Below, one piece after another: positions 22,901 to 34,024 of a stretch of DNA of 64,000 bases (its first letter is position 1; each line of letters starts with the position of its first letter). The notes under the pieces are model-generated. The model had not been told where the DNA came from, ran no database searches, and saw nothing but the letters and a program-made list of their open reading frames with translations. The position numbers and the translations under genes were made by a program. The DNA comes from Bedellia somnulentella (Eukaryota; Arthropoda; Insecta; Lepidoptera; Bedelliidae): positions 14,818,001 to 14,882,000 of the forward strand of contig OY755178.1 in assembly GCA_963576735.1 (NCBI GenBank), in the 5' to 3' direction.

Positions 22901-25141
22901 ACAATACTTAAGTTGTTCTTAGCTGGATTACTCAATTCAGAAATTGGTCGTAAGAACAGCGAAATGTGTTGTGTGTTACTCACAACTTATGTCAATAATG
23001 CTGTACTATTGAAAAAAAAGAAACTATTGGAGCAAAGCAAGTGTAGCGAGCAAAGCTCTATTTACCCCTGACTTTTGTATAAGGCTTGTCACAGAACTCC
23101 TCCTAAACGGTTGATCCAATCACAGCCAAATTTTGCATGATGGTTCAAGACATCAAGGAGAAGGTTTTAACAATAAAAGAAAATTTAGATAAATGTTACC
23201 ATTGAGGAATAATCACCCTTGAAAGATTCCCATGTTAGTCTATGGGAAACAAGTGTAAACACAACTCGCAACTCAACTTAAAGAATTTTTCATTGTTCCA
23301 TTGCAGTGAAGCAATCAAACAATTTAAACAACACATCCACCTTTGCTCCAAATTTCGGCATTCAGAAGCATTTATGCCCACCTAGTTTTATCATTGTTTT
23401 TTACTTTAAATAACATTCTGGTTCCTTTAAACTATGAAATATTTAATACTGTTACCTGTTCCTGATTTTTTTCAGTTTGAGCTTGAGTCATAGGTGGTGC
23501 TTCTGGTTTTGAGTTCATGAGTTGAAGCCTTTGTTTACCTTTTTCAATTTTTCCTGCAAAATATAAAAATATAAACCACACTGCTTAGTCTGACTCATAA
23601 ACACAAGATTGATAGCAATAAATTTATTGATAACCAATAATATTAGTGCAAATTATACACATGTAAGTTTTGCTTAGTCTTAATACTTACTTTTACTATT
23701 AATGTTTTAAATATGGGTATCATATGAATTTCCTAACAAGTGTTTATATTTTATGTTTTTATATGTTATTATATTTTGTGTGAAATTATATTTATTATTT
23801 GCCTTGTAGTGCCAGCTTAGAATGTTCCTACCCCTTTCTACCAACGGTTGTTGTAAGAGGCGCCTAAGGTTATGGGCATTTTTTAAAGTGGTTTTTGGGT
23901 GATGCGGTTTGAAACCCAACAATACTTTATTTCTATCATCTTGTCCCCAATCAACTTCAAAATGTGGCTGAGGAGTTTCGAGCGCTGAAGCTCTGGCTAC
24001 CCCTGTTTGGGATTTATGGCCGTGAGTATATGTCTGTACTTATATAATGCTTAATCTGATGAAAAACATGCAGAAGTCATAACCCTGTATAGTATATTCC
24101 TAGAAAATGTTTGATTATTAAATATCTTTTCAATTGAACTTAATGAATAAAAGAAATAACTTACTCTCAACATCATTAATCATGTGTCGACAAAATCTCA
24201 AAAATTCTTCCACATACTGGGACTTCTTGTATGACATCTCAGCCTTCTCAAAAAGGTCTTTGACTTCATCATCATGGACTTTAGGACAGGCACCCAGATC
24301 AGCGCGAGTGTTAACAAAAAGGTCATGAGGACAAAACTTCACCATGAAGTATTTACAGTACTGCAAATAAAATATTATACAGATATACTCAAACAAATAA
24401 ATAAGTCAAAGTCTGAACTGAAGTTCTGAGACGTCAAAGTCTGAACTGAAGTTCTGAGACACTCAAGTGTTTCACACCAAGAGCTGGATCAACAGCTTTA
24501 AGACCCTTTAGTGATGGAATCATATCAGGGGCAACACTACTTTCCAATTTGACTGCATACTCTCTTACTTTACTTGCTAACTTAGCTTGTAAGGGAAACC
24601 CTGCCAAGAACTCAGCTCTGCTGTATAAATGGTATATTTAATATATGACAACCCGCTGAGGGGTCACTACTCTTGTGAACCCCCTTTTAAAAAGAAAGTA
24701 ACCAAAATAATCATAGGAGGACTATTCTTCCCGTGGGTGAAATGGTTCGGAGCTTTTGAAGTGAATTTTTGGCTGATGTGGTTGACTTCATCTTAGATAC
24801 CTCTAATATTCTCCCCGCTCTACTCTCAAGTGGCTAAGCAATTTTTCGTTCAGAGTATTGCAATACCCGGTATGTATGTGAAAAAACTTGTTGAATAAGA
24901 AGGGCAAAATCCACTCTCAGGTTCATAATTTGAATCTGACATAACATTAAAAGCTTTTCTGAAGTCTGTGTACATGCAAGCTAAAAGAAGTGCTTTTTTC
25001 CTATAAACTTTATAAACGCACTTATTGCCATCTTACCTCAGGGTCTTCCCAATTCGGTAGCCTAATTTTTTCATTCGGGTTTGTGTTACGATGTCTTCCC
25101 ATGAGTTCATCTAATAACTGAGCTGCCGCTAAAACAGCCAT
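19920..25141 (-). CDS. LUC7L3: LUC7L3, U1 snRNP-associated LUC7-like splicing factor
   Basis: Eight coding exons join without frame breaks: 25037-25141, 24165-24360, 23456-23553, 22582-22733, 22304-22441, 21008-21211, 20571-20791 and 19920-19978. They give 390 residues; the human protein has 432. All junctions are GT-AG. The N-terminus (AAAQLLDELMGR) is diagnostic for LUC7L3. A CCCH finger lies at about residues 37-63 (CKYF..FCPHDLF..CPKVH). A coiled coil follows, then a C2H2 finger at about 203-228 (CPVCGAFLIVGDAQ, then H and H). An RS/RE/RD tail contains several copies of SSRDEK. LUC7 proteins sit in the U1 snRNP in the nucleus and help choose 5' splice sites. The ATG is the first codon of the conserved start. 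A GTAAGT donor about 36 nt past the stop suggests splicing in the 3'UTR. Confidence 0.93.
22085..22240 (+). repeat. tRNA-derived SINE, 3' part only
   Basis: Matches the 3' half of the SINE at 39255-39626 (GTGGGTACTCTGAA, then CAGAAGTATTACTACTTCTG), with decay. It lies in a LUC7L3 intron. Confidence 0.65.
22811..22950. repeat. short hairpin MITE-like repeat in a LUC7L3 intron
   Basis: About 50-bp arms (22815-22865 and 22903-22949) are reverse complements with few mismatches: CGATTTCTGAATTGAGTA against TACTCAATTCAGAAATTGG. The centre is about 38 bp. Confidence 0.75.
23798..24036 (+). repeat. SSR-tailed dispersed repeat, family A
   Basis: Forward copy in LUC7L3 intron 2, with head TTGTAGTGCCAGCTTAGAAT and end GCCGTGAGTATATGTCTGTA. 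Confidence 0.85.
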
Positions 25142-25419
25142 TTTGAATATTATCCGTGCACTAAACCAAGCTGAGATAATAGTTAATATAGTTCTAAGAA
25201 ATTTAACCAGGGCTTAAAGCCCAAAATCGGTTGATAGTTGAGAATTTCCCGAACTTACAAATACCGACAAATCGAACTTGCCTATGCAGCCATTTTGTTT
25301 GATTCACAAACTATATAGAGATCACAGATTAAATATTAGTAGTACCTACAGATGGGACAGTAAAGAATGAAGTGTAGTTTCCTCTGCCCCGGCGCCACCG
25401 TCGCGACAATAATGGCGTC

Positions 25420-25503
25420 GATAGAGACCGAACGACAACAACGCGTCGTTCGGTCTTTATAGGTTGTCGTTCGGTCTCTATAGGTTGTCGTTCGGTCTCT
25501 ATA
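25420..25503. repeat. 21-bp tandem repeat with inverted copy, upstream of LUC7L3
   Basis: GTCGTTCGGTCTYTATA recurs with a 21-bp period at 25445, 25466 and 25487. An inverted copy (ATAGAGACCGAACGAC) sits at 25420-25435. The block is 280-360 bp upstream of the LUC7L3 start codon, so it may lie in or near the promoter. Confidence 0.8.
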
Positions 25504-25531
25504 GTGCTGTACCTTTTTCTTTTTTTGTCGA

Positions 25532-25539
25532 TATCGATA
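25532..25539. promoter_or_regulatory. TATCGATA (DRE-type) promoter motif upstream of LUC7L3
   Basis: TATCGATA is the DREF-binding element common in insect housekeeping promoters. Here it is about 390 bp upstream of the LUC7L3 ATG. The function is inferred from the motif and position only. Confidence 0.35.
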
Positions 25540-26594
25540 AAACTTTAGTGATGCCTCTGTCGATAGTTATATTAGTTTAGTACCAGACAAGATTGTTAAT
25601 TTCAAAAAGATAAATAAAAGGACAGTATTTTCATAATATTTTATTTCTCTTCTTCTTAACCTGTAAGTTACATATGTCTTGTATGCAAACTGTTACATAG
25701 ACCCCATTTAATAAACATGCCGTTTTATATTTTCCTGTTTCATATTATATTGCACCAGTTATGGCCAAGCAACCGTATAATTAAAAATCTATAAAACAGT
25801 TTTACTCTTCTGTCATGCTCCATACAATCTGACCAAGACATGTAACTTTTCGATATTAATTTCTTACGGTTTCTTTCTAGTTGTGCTTTTGTTCCATATA
25901 TATTTAAATATTTGTGGATTAACTAACTACTTTCTCTATATAATCTTAGCATTTGTCACTTGGGATACATTAAATTATTATTTTTAGATCTTTCGTAAGC
26001 TCTTAAATGTACAAATATTAATGGATACCTCTGAATTCTTTGGCCATATAAGTTATTTTGCATTCTTTACAGTTATTCTTTTTTTGTTTTTTTCTGCACA
26101 TATATCTCCTTGTTTCTAATTTTGTTTAGTTTCATTTAGCATTAAAATAAGAAATAAATTATATATAGTCTTTTCGTCAAGCCCTTATTGCAACTTTTTC
26201 ATTCGAAAACATACAATTAAAATCTACAATATTTTCACCTTCAACTTCTTTACAGTTTGTGAATTTTGATACTATGCTTAAAATGTTAGTAAATACAAAG
26301 ATTTATAAGAATAAATGAAATGTTAGCATCAGGATTAGTATATCAGTGGCTCATTGCTGTTATATCACCAGAGAAACTTTCAAGTCTTGATTTAAATATC
26401 TTGGATAAAAATAGCTTATGCCAAACTAGAAAAACAATAACTTAGACAATCCCAAAAAATTCTGCAGTGTAGTAATTCATCCAGCCAATGAAGGAGCACA
26501 TACACATCTTGGTTCACCTGCTTGCATAGTCAATTTCCTGGTGGAGGCTATATATTTCATATTTTTGAGACCCTCATCGGTTTTTGCCTCAGTT

Positions 26595-27771
26595 CTATGT
26601 GCTTGGATTAATTGTCTTTATTGTTTCACGTGGCTGTCCCAAGCCCAAATCTATAACAAAAAAAAAGGTTTCAGATTAGACACAAAGGAACTATATCATA
26701 CTTAGTCTGCTGAGTATCCTTTTGCTGGGTAATATAAACATTGTCTCTAATAATTTATATCCCTTTGGACTTTGTTTCCCAAAAGAAAATGTAAAGCTAG
26801 CTAGGAAGCCATTTTATTCTGTCTAGCAATCCTTAACTGTATTAAAAAGTAATGAGGTTTTTATTCAGTCTGTCAAAATCCTCAAGTTTAATTTGAGTGC
26901 TTGTAAGTTTATTCATGTTTAGCAGTCCTTGGGTAGATGATTTACCCTCACTCTCTGAAGAAATTAGAAACAATTTATATATTATGTTTTTATTTTTTAA
27001 AAGACTTAGCACTTTTAATCTTCTACAGTAAATGTGGAAGGAAAAATATTTACTAACCAATAGTTTGCATTGCGATATGGACTTCTTGTCTGCTTGATGG
27101 GCAGGAATAATTATGTTTTTGGGGCGATGATTTCATCTGTAATTTAAAAATAGTTGTTTTTACATCTCATTATGTGCACTTTTATATACTTTTATATATA
27201 TAAAGATGTATTGTATACATATATATATATGTGTATACAAGACACCTTAATATGTTTAGTGATGGAAGGCTAGATAATATTATTATTCATTGTTTTCATC
27301 TATTTGTAGAGAAGTAAAATATTGTTAAACGGTACAACTTTGCTCTAAAATAGAACATCATTTTTGCTCATCAACCGACTGAATTATTTTTTACAATGGA
27401 TATAACACTAACATAACATTAAAAGTAATATTAATTTAAATGGCCATATGTATTATTATTATTATTATTATTTGCCGTGTAGTGCCGGCTTAGAATGTCG
27501 CTACCCCTTTCTACCCACGGGTGTCGTAAGAGGCGACTAAGGGTATTGGGGCTTTTTATTGGATTTTTGGGCGATGCGGTTGGAGACCCATCACCAAAAA
27601 CCTTTATTTTTACTATCTTTCCCCCACTTAACTTCCAAAAGTGGCTGAGGAATTTATAATTCCTTAGCTCTGGTTACCCCTTCTAGGGAAATGTAGCCGT
27701 GAGTATATGCATGCATGTATTACCTGTAAACATTTATAGTCTGCAGCATCCTGCATCATCCTTTGTGTCAT
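26595..27771 (-). CDS. candidate 60-aa protein, three coding exons, unknown function
   Basis: Exons 27724-27771 (from the ATG), 27058-27136 and 26595-26650 join in frame through GTAATA and GTTAGT donors and T-rich AG acceptors. They total exactly 61 codons including a TAG. The product begins MTQRMMQDAADYKC and is polar, with no domain I know. The first exon extends 5' from the ATG to an acceptor at about 27811. A possible non-coding exon ends at a GTATGT donor near 28086, and a TATCGATA motif lies at 28473-28480. The exon upstream of the ATG reads in frame as a short hydrophobic stretch, so a longer membrane-anchored form is possible. The family-A repeat at 27470 sits in an intron. I do not recognise the gene. 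Confidence 0.4.
27470..27722 (+). repeat. SSR-tailed dispersed repeat, family A
   Basis: One of the best-preserved copies (TTGCCGTGTAGTGCCGGCTT head, GTGAGTATATGCATGCATGTA tail). It is preceded by an ATT microsatellite at 27452-27470. Confidence 0.9.
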
Positions 27772-28472
27772 GAACAGCAAAGTAATTATGATCGTTGCAA
27801 CTGTTGTACTCTGTAAATAATTAATCATTCTTATTACATTAATAGACCAAGTACAAATTTAATGGATTAAAAAGAGTGATTCAAACATATATAAAATGAG
27901 TTCCTACAACATAGCTCTAATGAAACTTGTTGTGATTGAAATGTAAGAGTTAACTTTACTGGAGTATTTCTCTATCTAAGTAGTTTTATTTCTTGAATGG
28001 AAAATCACAGTGAATTCACATAAGCAAAGCTTGGTCGTGCGTGCAAGTGGTCGTACAACTAAGAAGAAAACCTCGTAACATACCTTTAACAGTAAGGAGA
28101 ATTCCACTTATGATTTCCTCCGCTGAGAATAGAAATGGATATGAATGTCGTAGAAACTAAATATGTCAAGTATAAGCTGGGTAACTTGTAATTTGCCGGA
28201 AAGAAAAACACACAGTTTTGCTTTTGTGGTTTGTTTGTTATGGTTTTTTGTTTCGTTTTCAATCTAAAATGGCGAACTGCGATAGTAGCGCCAAAACCGG
28301 GGGCATGCGAACTAACACTGTCTAGCCCCTGATAGAGATACAAGGTTTGCTTCTTATATTTTTCGTTCTACTCTTGTTCTACTTCATGCTAGTGTTGCCG
28401 GATAATTGATTGTGTATCGATTATTAATCGATTATGCAAATGAGGCCCAAATTATCTAATAATCGATAGTAT

Positions 28473-28480
28473 TATCGATA
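28473..28480. promoter_or_regulatory. TATCGATA motif in an ATCGAT-rich patch
   Basis: Several ATCGAT palindromes cluster at 28415-28480. If the 60-aa gene is real, this is a plausible DRE-type promoter element for it; otherwise it is simple AT palindromic sequence. Confidence 0.25.
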
Positions 28481-28656
28481 CTATTATTGCCCTTGTCTTG
28501 TATGTCTAACCGAATGACATAGTACCCTGAATTTACTGATCTTAGCTTCCAAATGTTGTCTGGAAGAGATCGCTTTTAGGGATTACACTGCCAATTGTAC
28601 TTCTCTGCAAACTGTTTCATTATTTTACACTTAAGGAAAAAAAACATTATTTGGTT

Positions 28657-29015
28657 AGCCGACACTACACAGCACTCTAAGCCGACACTACACAGCTTAG
28701 AGTGCTGTGTAGTGTCGGCTTAGAGAGCTGTGTAGTGTCGGCTTAGAATGCTGTGTAGTATCGGCTTAGAGTGCTGTGTAGTGTCGGCTTAGAATAGCAC
28801 TACCTCATTACTTCCGGTGGGTGTACGTAAGAGGCGACTAACAGTATTGGGGCTTTTAAGGGATTTTTGGGCGATACAGTTGGAGACCTTTATTTTACCA
28901 TCATTTCCCCACTCAACTTTCCAAAAGTGGCTGATATATTTTTAATTCCTTAGCTCTGGCTACCCGTTTTAGGGATTTATAGCCGTGATTATGTGTATGT
29001 GTGTATGTATGGAAA
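28657..29015 (+). repeat. family A repeat with amplified head in both orientations
   Basis: Two reversed heads (GCCGACACTACACAGC, 28658-28696) face four direct heads of about 25 bp (GCTGTGTAGTGTCGGCTTAGA, 28704-28795). The last direct head runs on into an ordinary copy that ends in a TATG-type microsatellite near 29015. Confidence 0.85.
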
Positions 29016-29397
29016 TGAAACCGTTTATTAATAAGCAAAGAAACTTCATATAAATAATTGTCTTTAAAAAAAGTTTCCACTACAGAAAATATTAATGTGT
29101 TAATATATTATATACGTAGGCCACCCTATAAGTTTTATTTAATTGAGAACTAACTGACAATGACAGGCTGAAATTTCAAAGTGGCGACAGTAATAACAGT
29201 AGTCGCCGCCGGCCAAGATAAGTTTGTGGATCTGTATTCAGTTTTTTCGCTTATATGTGACCCCAATGTGGGATGATAATAATGTTATTTGTTGTGAGCT
29301 GTTGTTGTGGTGCAAGCAAAATCGAAAATTACTGGAATACTTTTTAGCTTAGGTTGCAAAACAAAAAGCATCAAAAAGAAACCGTTTACTGTAAAGT
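28974..29397. repeat. direct repeat flanking a LINE, left copy (424 bp)
   Basis: Nearly identical to 30980-31400, with about six differences by eye including one 3-bp indel. It includes the last 40 bp of the family-A repeat and then unique-looking DNA ending GTTTACTGTAAAGT, where the LINE's 3' tail begins. Confidence 0.9.
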
Positions 29398-30979
29398 CAT
29401 CATCATCATCATCATTAGAGCCTTCAACATCTTGTCAGATGATTTAAGCAGCGCCTATGCGAGAGGAGCATCGTCGCTCGTGGCTAAAAAGACCAATTCT
29501 CGAACGACACCTCCGTCCGCACTTCCCGCACACAAACCGAGAGTCCGGTGGAATGGAACTCACAGCGCAAGCATGTCCTTTGGCACGTTTTTGTGCTAGA
29601 TTTGCAAACCAGGCCTTGTCGTGGGTCCCGCAGCCCTCGTGAATGAGTTTCCTCCACTCATCACGGTCAGAAGCGAGGTCTTCCCATTTGTCGCAGTCGA
29701 TGAGGAATGCGATCATGTCGCGTTTTGCGCAGTCTTTGAACCTTAGCATGGGGCGTCCAATTTTACGCTTTGCAAATGCAATTTGGCTCAACATGGTCCT
29801 TCTAGGCAACCGAGTGGTGTCCATTCGATGCACATGCCCTAGCCACCGCAGACGTCTCTGTTTGAGAAGAGCGGTGATACTAGGCAGCTGTGCAATCTCA
29901 AGCACTCTCTCATTTGTTACCCTGTCCTTCCATGTTATGTTTAGAATACTCCGAAGACAACGCATGTGGAAGGTGTTAAGTCTTCGCTCATGTCTGGCAT
30001 ACGATGTCCAGGTTTCAGCCCCGTACAAAAGTATGCTCAAGACGCAAGTTTGGTAAACGATCATCATCTTTGTCTTGACCGTTAAATGCTTATTATTCCA
30101 TACTCTTGTACGCAGCCTGCCGAACGTCGTGGCCGCCTTGCCGATGCGAATGTCGATCTCACCATCAAGGGATAGATTGCTCGACACGGTCGACCCAAGG
30201 TAACAGAATTTGTCAACTACCTCCAAGGGTGCACCTTGCAGCAAGATGGTCGGCTGGTATGTATAACCCTGCGCTAGGATTACGGTCTTCTTTGCATTTA
30301 TGGACATGGAGAACAGGGTACAGGCGTGGTGAAACTTTTCCAACAGGACCTGGAGCTCTTGCGGGGTTTTGGCGACAAAGGCTGCATCATCAGCAAAGAG
30401 CAAGCTGTCAACAAATAAGTTCTCGCGATTACATCGGGACTTAAGAAGGGTGACATTGTACAACTTCCCATCCGCCCGTGTATGTAAGTGGACACCCTGT
30501 TGAGCGTCACCGAAGGCAACTTTGAGCAGCAGGGAGAAGAATATGCCGAACAGAGTTGGAGCTAAGACGCAGCCCTGTCGAACTCCTCTACTCATGTCAA
30601 AAGCGTCGGACGATTGACCATTGAAGACCACGGTCCCCTTCATATTCTCGTGGAAGGATTTCACTAACTTCAGCAGCTTCGGAGGACATCCTATTTTCTC
30701 GAGTGCAATATAGAGACCCTCTCTGCTAACCGTATCGAAGGCCTTATTCAGGTCAACAAAAGCGATCATCAGGGGGGTATTCTGCTCACGACTTTTCTCT
30801 TGAAGTTGTCGGATGGTAAATATCATATCCATAGTGGAACGCTGGGAGCGGAAGCCACATTGTGCCTCAGGATACACGCGGTCAGCAAGGCGTTGCAGTT
30901 TCTTCAGTAAAACTCTTGCAAAAAGCTTGCCGACGATGCAAAGAAGGGAAATACCACGGTAGCAGTTACAATCGCCGCC
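29398..30979 (-). mobile_element. 5'-truncated non-LTR retrotransposon (LINE)
   Basis: Minus-strand LINE fragment of 1,582 bp. The 3' end is a TGATGA simple repeat instead of poly(A) (CATCATCATC at 29398-29412 on the plus strand), and the 5' end is cut inside the reverse transcriptase. It sits exactly between the two 424/421-bp direct repeats. Confidence 0.85.
29444..30978 (-). pseudogene. LINE ORF2 fragment: reverse transcriptase and C-terminal zinc finger
   Basis: The frame is open through the 5' break (upstream codons read NCYRGISLL, an RT motif). Visible RT blocks are QCGFRSQRSTMD, FVDLNKAFDTV, GVRQGCVLAPTLF and the catalytic FADD. A DRVTNERVL and RRLRWLGHVHRMD region follows, and the C-terminus carries CGKCGRRCRSRIGLFSHERRC. 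The endonuclease and early RT are missing by truncation. What remains has no stop, so the insertion may be fairly young. I do not name the clade. Confidence 0.85.
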
Positions 30980-31400
30980 GATTTATAGCCGTGATTATGT
31001 GTATGTGTGTATGTATGGAAATGAAACCGTTTATTAATAAGCAAAGAAACTTCATATAAATAATTGTCTTTAAAAAAAGTTTCCACTACAGAAAATATTA
31101 ATGTGTTAATATATTATATACGTAGGCCACCCTATAAGTTTTATTTAATTGAGAACTAACTGACCATGACAGGCTGAAATTTCAAAGTGGCGACAGTAAC
31201 CGTAGTCGCCGCCGGCCAAGATAAGTTTGTGGATCTGTATTCAGTTTTCTCGCTTATATGTGACCCCAATGTGGGATGATAATAATGTTATTTGTTGTGA
31301 GCTGTTGTTGTGGTGCAAGCAAAATCGAAAATTACTGGAATACTTTTTAGCTTAGGTTGCAAAACAAAAAGCATCAAAAAGAAACCGTTTACTGTAAAGT
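30980..31400. repeat. direct repeat flanking a LINE, right copy (421 bp)
   Basis: Second copy of 28974-29397. It is followed by AAAATTCAAT, the apparent uninterrupted continuation of the locus, which is also seen in the paralogous block at 33661-33885. Confidence 0.9.
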
Positions 31401-32060
31401 AAAATTCAATTTAAAGCTCCTGAAATTTCTTAGTTTTGTTCCTAATTGTGCTTTGTTAGATACTTTTAGTAAGGGTTTGAGTCGTTCGTAAGTTAACATA
31501 GATTTTCGGTTAGCTCAAAAGATCAAGGAATCAGGGCCGTAAAAGCATTATTTATATAAATATTTCTGTGAAAATAGCCTCGGCCTATGAGTTGATTATA
31601 TTTGGCCCAAATTGATATTTGCGCCGCGGCTGATTCGACCGAAAAAAATATGAGAATCTTCTTTTGGCGGGAAGATCAGCTGTGATTTCAAGTTGACGTT
31701 TCCGCCAATGTTTGGCTATTGACGTGGATGGATGGATGGATATGAAATTAATGGATTGCTTTATAGTATTTTATTCAGTTTTTCACTTATATTTAATTGA
31801 CTCTAATATGGGATGATAATAATGTTGTGTTGTGAGCTGTTGTAGTTGTGCAAGCAAAAACGAAAAAAAATGCTAGAATTCTTTACAGATCCACAATCTT
31901 TTCTTGGCCGGTAAGGGCTGTCGCTGTCATCGATATTAGTATTGCCAGTAAATAAAAAATAACCATTATAAGGGAAATAACTTTACATCATACAGGCTAA
32001 TTTATTTATGTATTGAAATGTCTTAATAAAACAATTTATATAATATTCATTTAATTAATA
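31401..32060. other. non-coding, continuation of a duplicated block
   Basis: 31401-31600 is similar to 33665-33885. 31750-31880 resembles part of the 29200-29350 stretch (GGGATGATAATAATGTT and following), so a third, decayed copy lies here. No gene was seen. Confidence 0.6.
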
Positions 32061-32063
32061 ACT

Positions 32064-32312
32064 AGGTGCTGTGTAGTGTCGGCTTAAAATAGCACTACCC
32101 CATTTCTGCCAGTGGGTGTAAGAGGCGACTAACGGTATTGGGGCATTTAAGAGATTTTTGGGCGAAGCGGTTGGAGACCCATTACCAATAACCTTTATTT
32201 TACCATCTTTACCCCACTCAACTTTCCGAAAGTGGCTGAGGAGTTACTAGTTCCTTAGCTCGGGCTACCCCTTCTAGGGATTTACAGCCTTGAGTATATG
32301 TATGTATGTATG
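32064..32312 (+). repeat. SSR-tailed dispersed repeat, family A
   Basis: Forward copy, GCTGTGTAGTGTCGGCTTAA to GAGTATATGTATGTATGTA. Confidence 0.88.
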
Positions 32313-32365
32313 TAATAACTATTATTGTAAGTAAACAAGTTCGTTTTAATGTAAGCTAATTATAT

Positions 32366-32503
32366 TTATTTATTTTTGCCCTTGTCTGGTATGTCTACCC
32401 GAATGACTGTGTATCCTAAATTTGATGATCTTACCTCCCAAATGTTGTCTGGAAGCTTTTTGCGATAACACTGCCAATTGTACTTTTCTGCAAGCTGTTT
32501 CAT
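32366..32503 (-). other. 45-codon ORF in a duplicated segment, doubtful
   Basis: The frame starts MKQLAEKYNWQC and ends in PDKGKNK. A similar stretch on the minus strand at 28490-28645 carries the same start but is broken by a stop after 14 codons. The conservation could reflect recent duplication only. I do not recognise the product. Confidence 0.2.
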
Positions 32504-32761
32504 TATTTTATACTCAATGATTTGTTATTTGTGACACTCACAGTTAATAAGTGGGTAACTACTTAAAATCATTTTTTTAATCCTGTAAATTAGAGGCTTA
32601 CCTTGTTGTGTACTGTCTTTTACATTTCATATTTACACATAGATCCCCTAAAAAGGTGGCACAGAAAAAATAATTCTAAACATCAGATATCGTTTGGGTC
32701 ATTCATTTTGCTGGGTCAGTGAATTTATGGGCACTTTTTTATTGCTGTTAACAGCCCTGTA

Positions 32762-33137
32762 ACATATAACATAACATAACATAAACGTTCTCGCCGAATA
32801 CCCCCGAAGGGGTTTGGCAGAGGTACTAATACTTCTGAACATCACGTGACTTTGTCACCTGGTGTTCAGAGTACCAACGTTTTGCATGGACAGTGTACTC
32901 ACGTGATAGGGGGCAGGCCTATCGCCGTTTTGTACGAATACACTGTCACATTACTAAGTAAAACTCAGCCATGTGGGTTCCCTCACAATGTTTTCCCTCA
33001 CCGTTAAAAACCGTGATAAATCAACCACACATATGTCTTTAGAAAAGACAAATTGGTGTAGGCCCGATCCGGGATTTGAACACTAGTCGCTTGCACGGTC
33101 CATTAGGTACAACACAGGTTATCACGTCGTATTTGCC
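32762..33137 (-). repeat. tRNA-derived SINE, full-length, reverse
   Basis: Reverse copy of the SINE at 39255-39626. Read on the minus strand, a B-box (GTTCAAATCCCGG) lies near 33070-33085. The tail is an ATGTT repeat, seen here as ACATAACATAACATAA at 32765-32784. Confidence 0.85.
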
Positions 33138-33379
33138 TTGTATTTTTAAATATATGTCAGACAGTTATGACTTAAGAAATGACACATTGGTACATCCCCG
33201 CATTAGGATTAGAACCCACGCATCAGTGTATACGAAGTGAAATCTTATTCGGGATTATTTCCCCACTTCCCGTAACCTGCACCGCTATAGTCATGCGCGC
33301 ACAACTTTTCGGACGGTGTTAGCCTACTTAGATAAAATTTAAGAAAAAAAATAATATTTTTCATAAATTTTTATATTGA

Positions 33380-33885
33380 ATATTGGAAATAAAAGCGTTT
33401 ATTAATAAGCAAAGATACATCATAAAAATAATTGTCTTTAAAAAAAGTTTCCACTACAAAAAATATTAATGAAAGTGATATTTTTTTATATACGTAGGTC
33501 ACTCTATAATTTTTATTTAGTTGAGAACTAACTGACAATGACAGGCCGAAATTTCAAAATGGCGACAGTAGTGCAAGTAGTTGCCACCGGCCAAGTTAAG
33601 ATTGTGGATCTGTAGCTTATGTATGTTGCATAACAAACAGTATAAAAAAGGAACCGTTTATTGTAAAGTTAAATTAAAATTTAAGCTCCTTAAAATTAAG
33701 CTTCTTAGTTTTTTTACTAATTGTGATTTGTTTAATACTTTTAGTAAGGGTTTGAGTCATTCGTAAGTTTACATAGATTTTCGGTTGGCTCAAAAGATCA
33801 AGAAACCGGGACCGTACAATCGTTATTTAACTGTGCGATTATATAAAAAAAGACTTTCGGTGAAAATAGCTAGCCTCGGCCTGAT
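33380..33885. repeat. paralogous copy of 29020-29400 plus 31380-31600
   Basis: It starts AAAGCGTTTATTAATAAGCA and ends GTGAAAATAGC...CTCGGCC, following the same order as the block upstream but without the LINE and with a deletion of about 120 bp. It abuts the 5' flank of CHMP6. Confidence 0.8.
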
Positions 33886-34024
33886 ATTTGGTTTGGTTTG
33901 GTTATTTGAGTTAAATACAAATATATAAATAAAGTTAAAACTCCTGTGCTATTGGAATGACGGACGATTGAGAGTGGCTAGGTATTTGTTACAAGCTAAA
34001 TGAATTGAAAGTGTTGGTTCAAAA

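Noticed and set aside
22859..23071. 70-codon plus-strand frame
   Set aside because: Starts inside a hairpin repeat in a LUC7L3 intron; not coding.
29643..30444. Plus-strand frames of 137 and 112 codons
   Set aside because: Antisense to the LINE reverse transcriptase; no domain.
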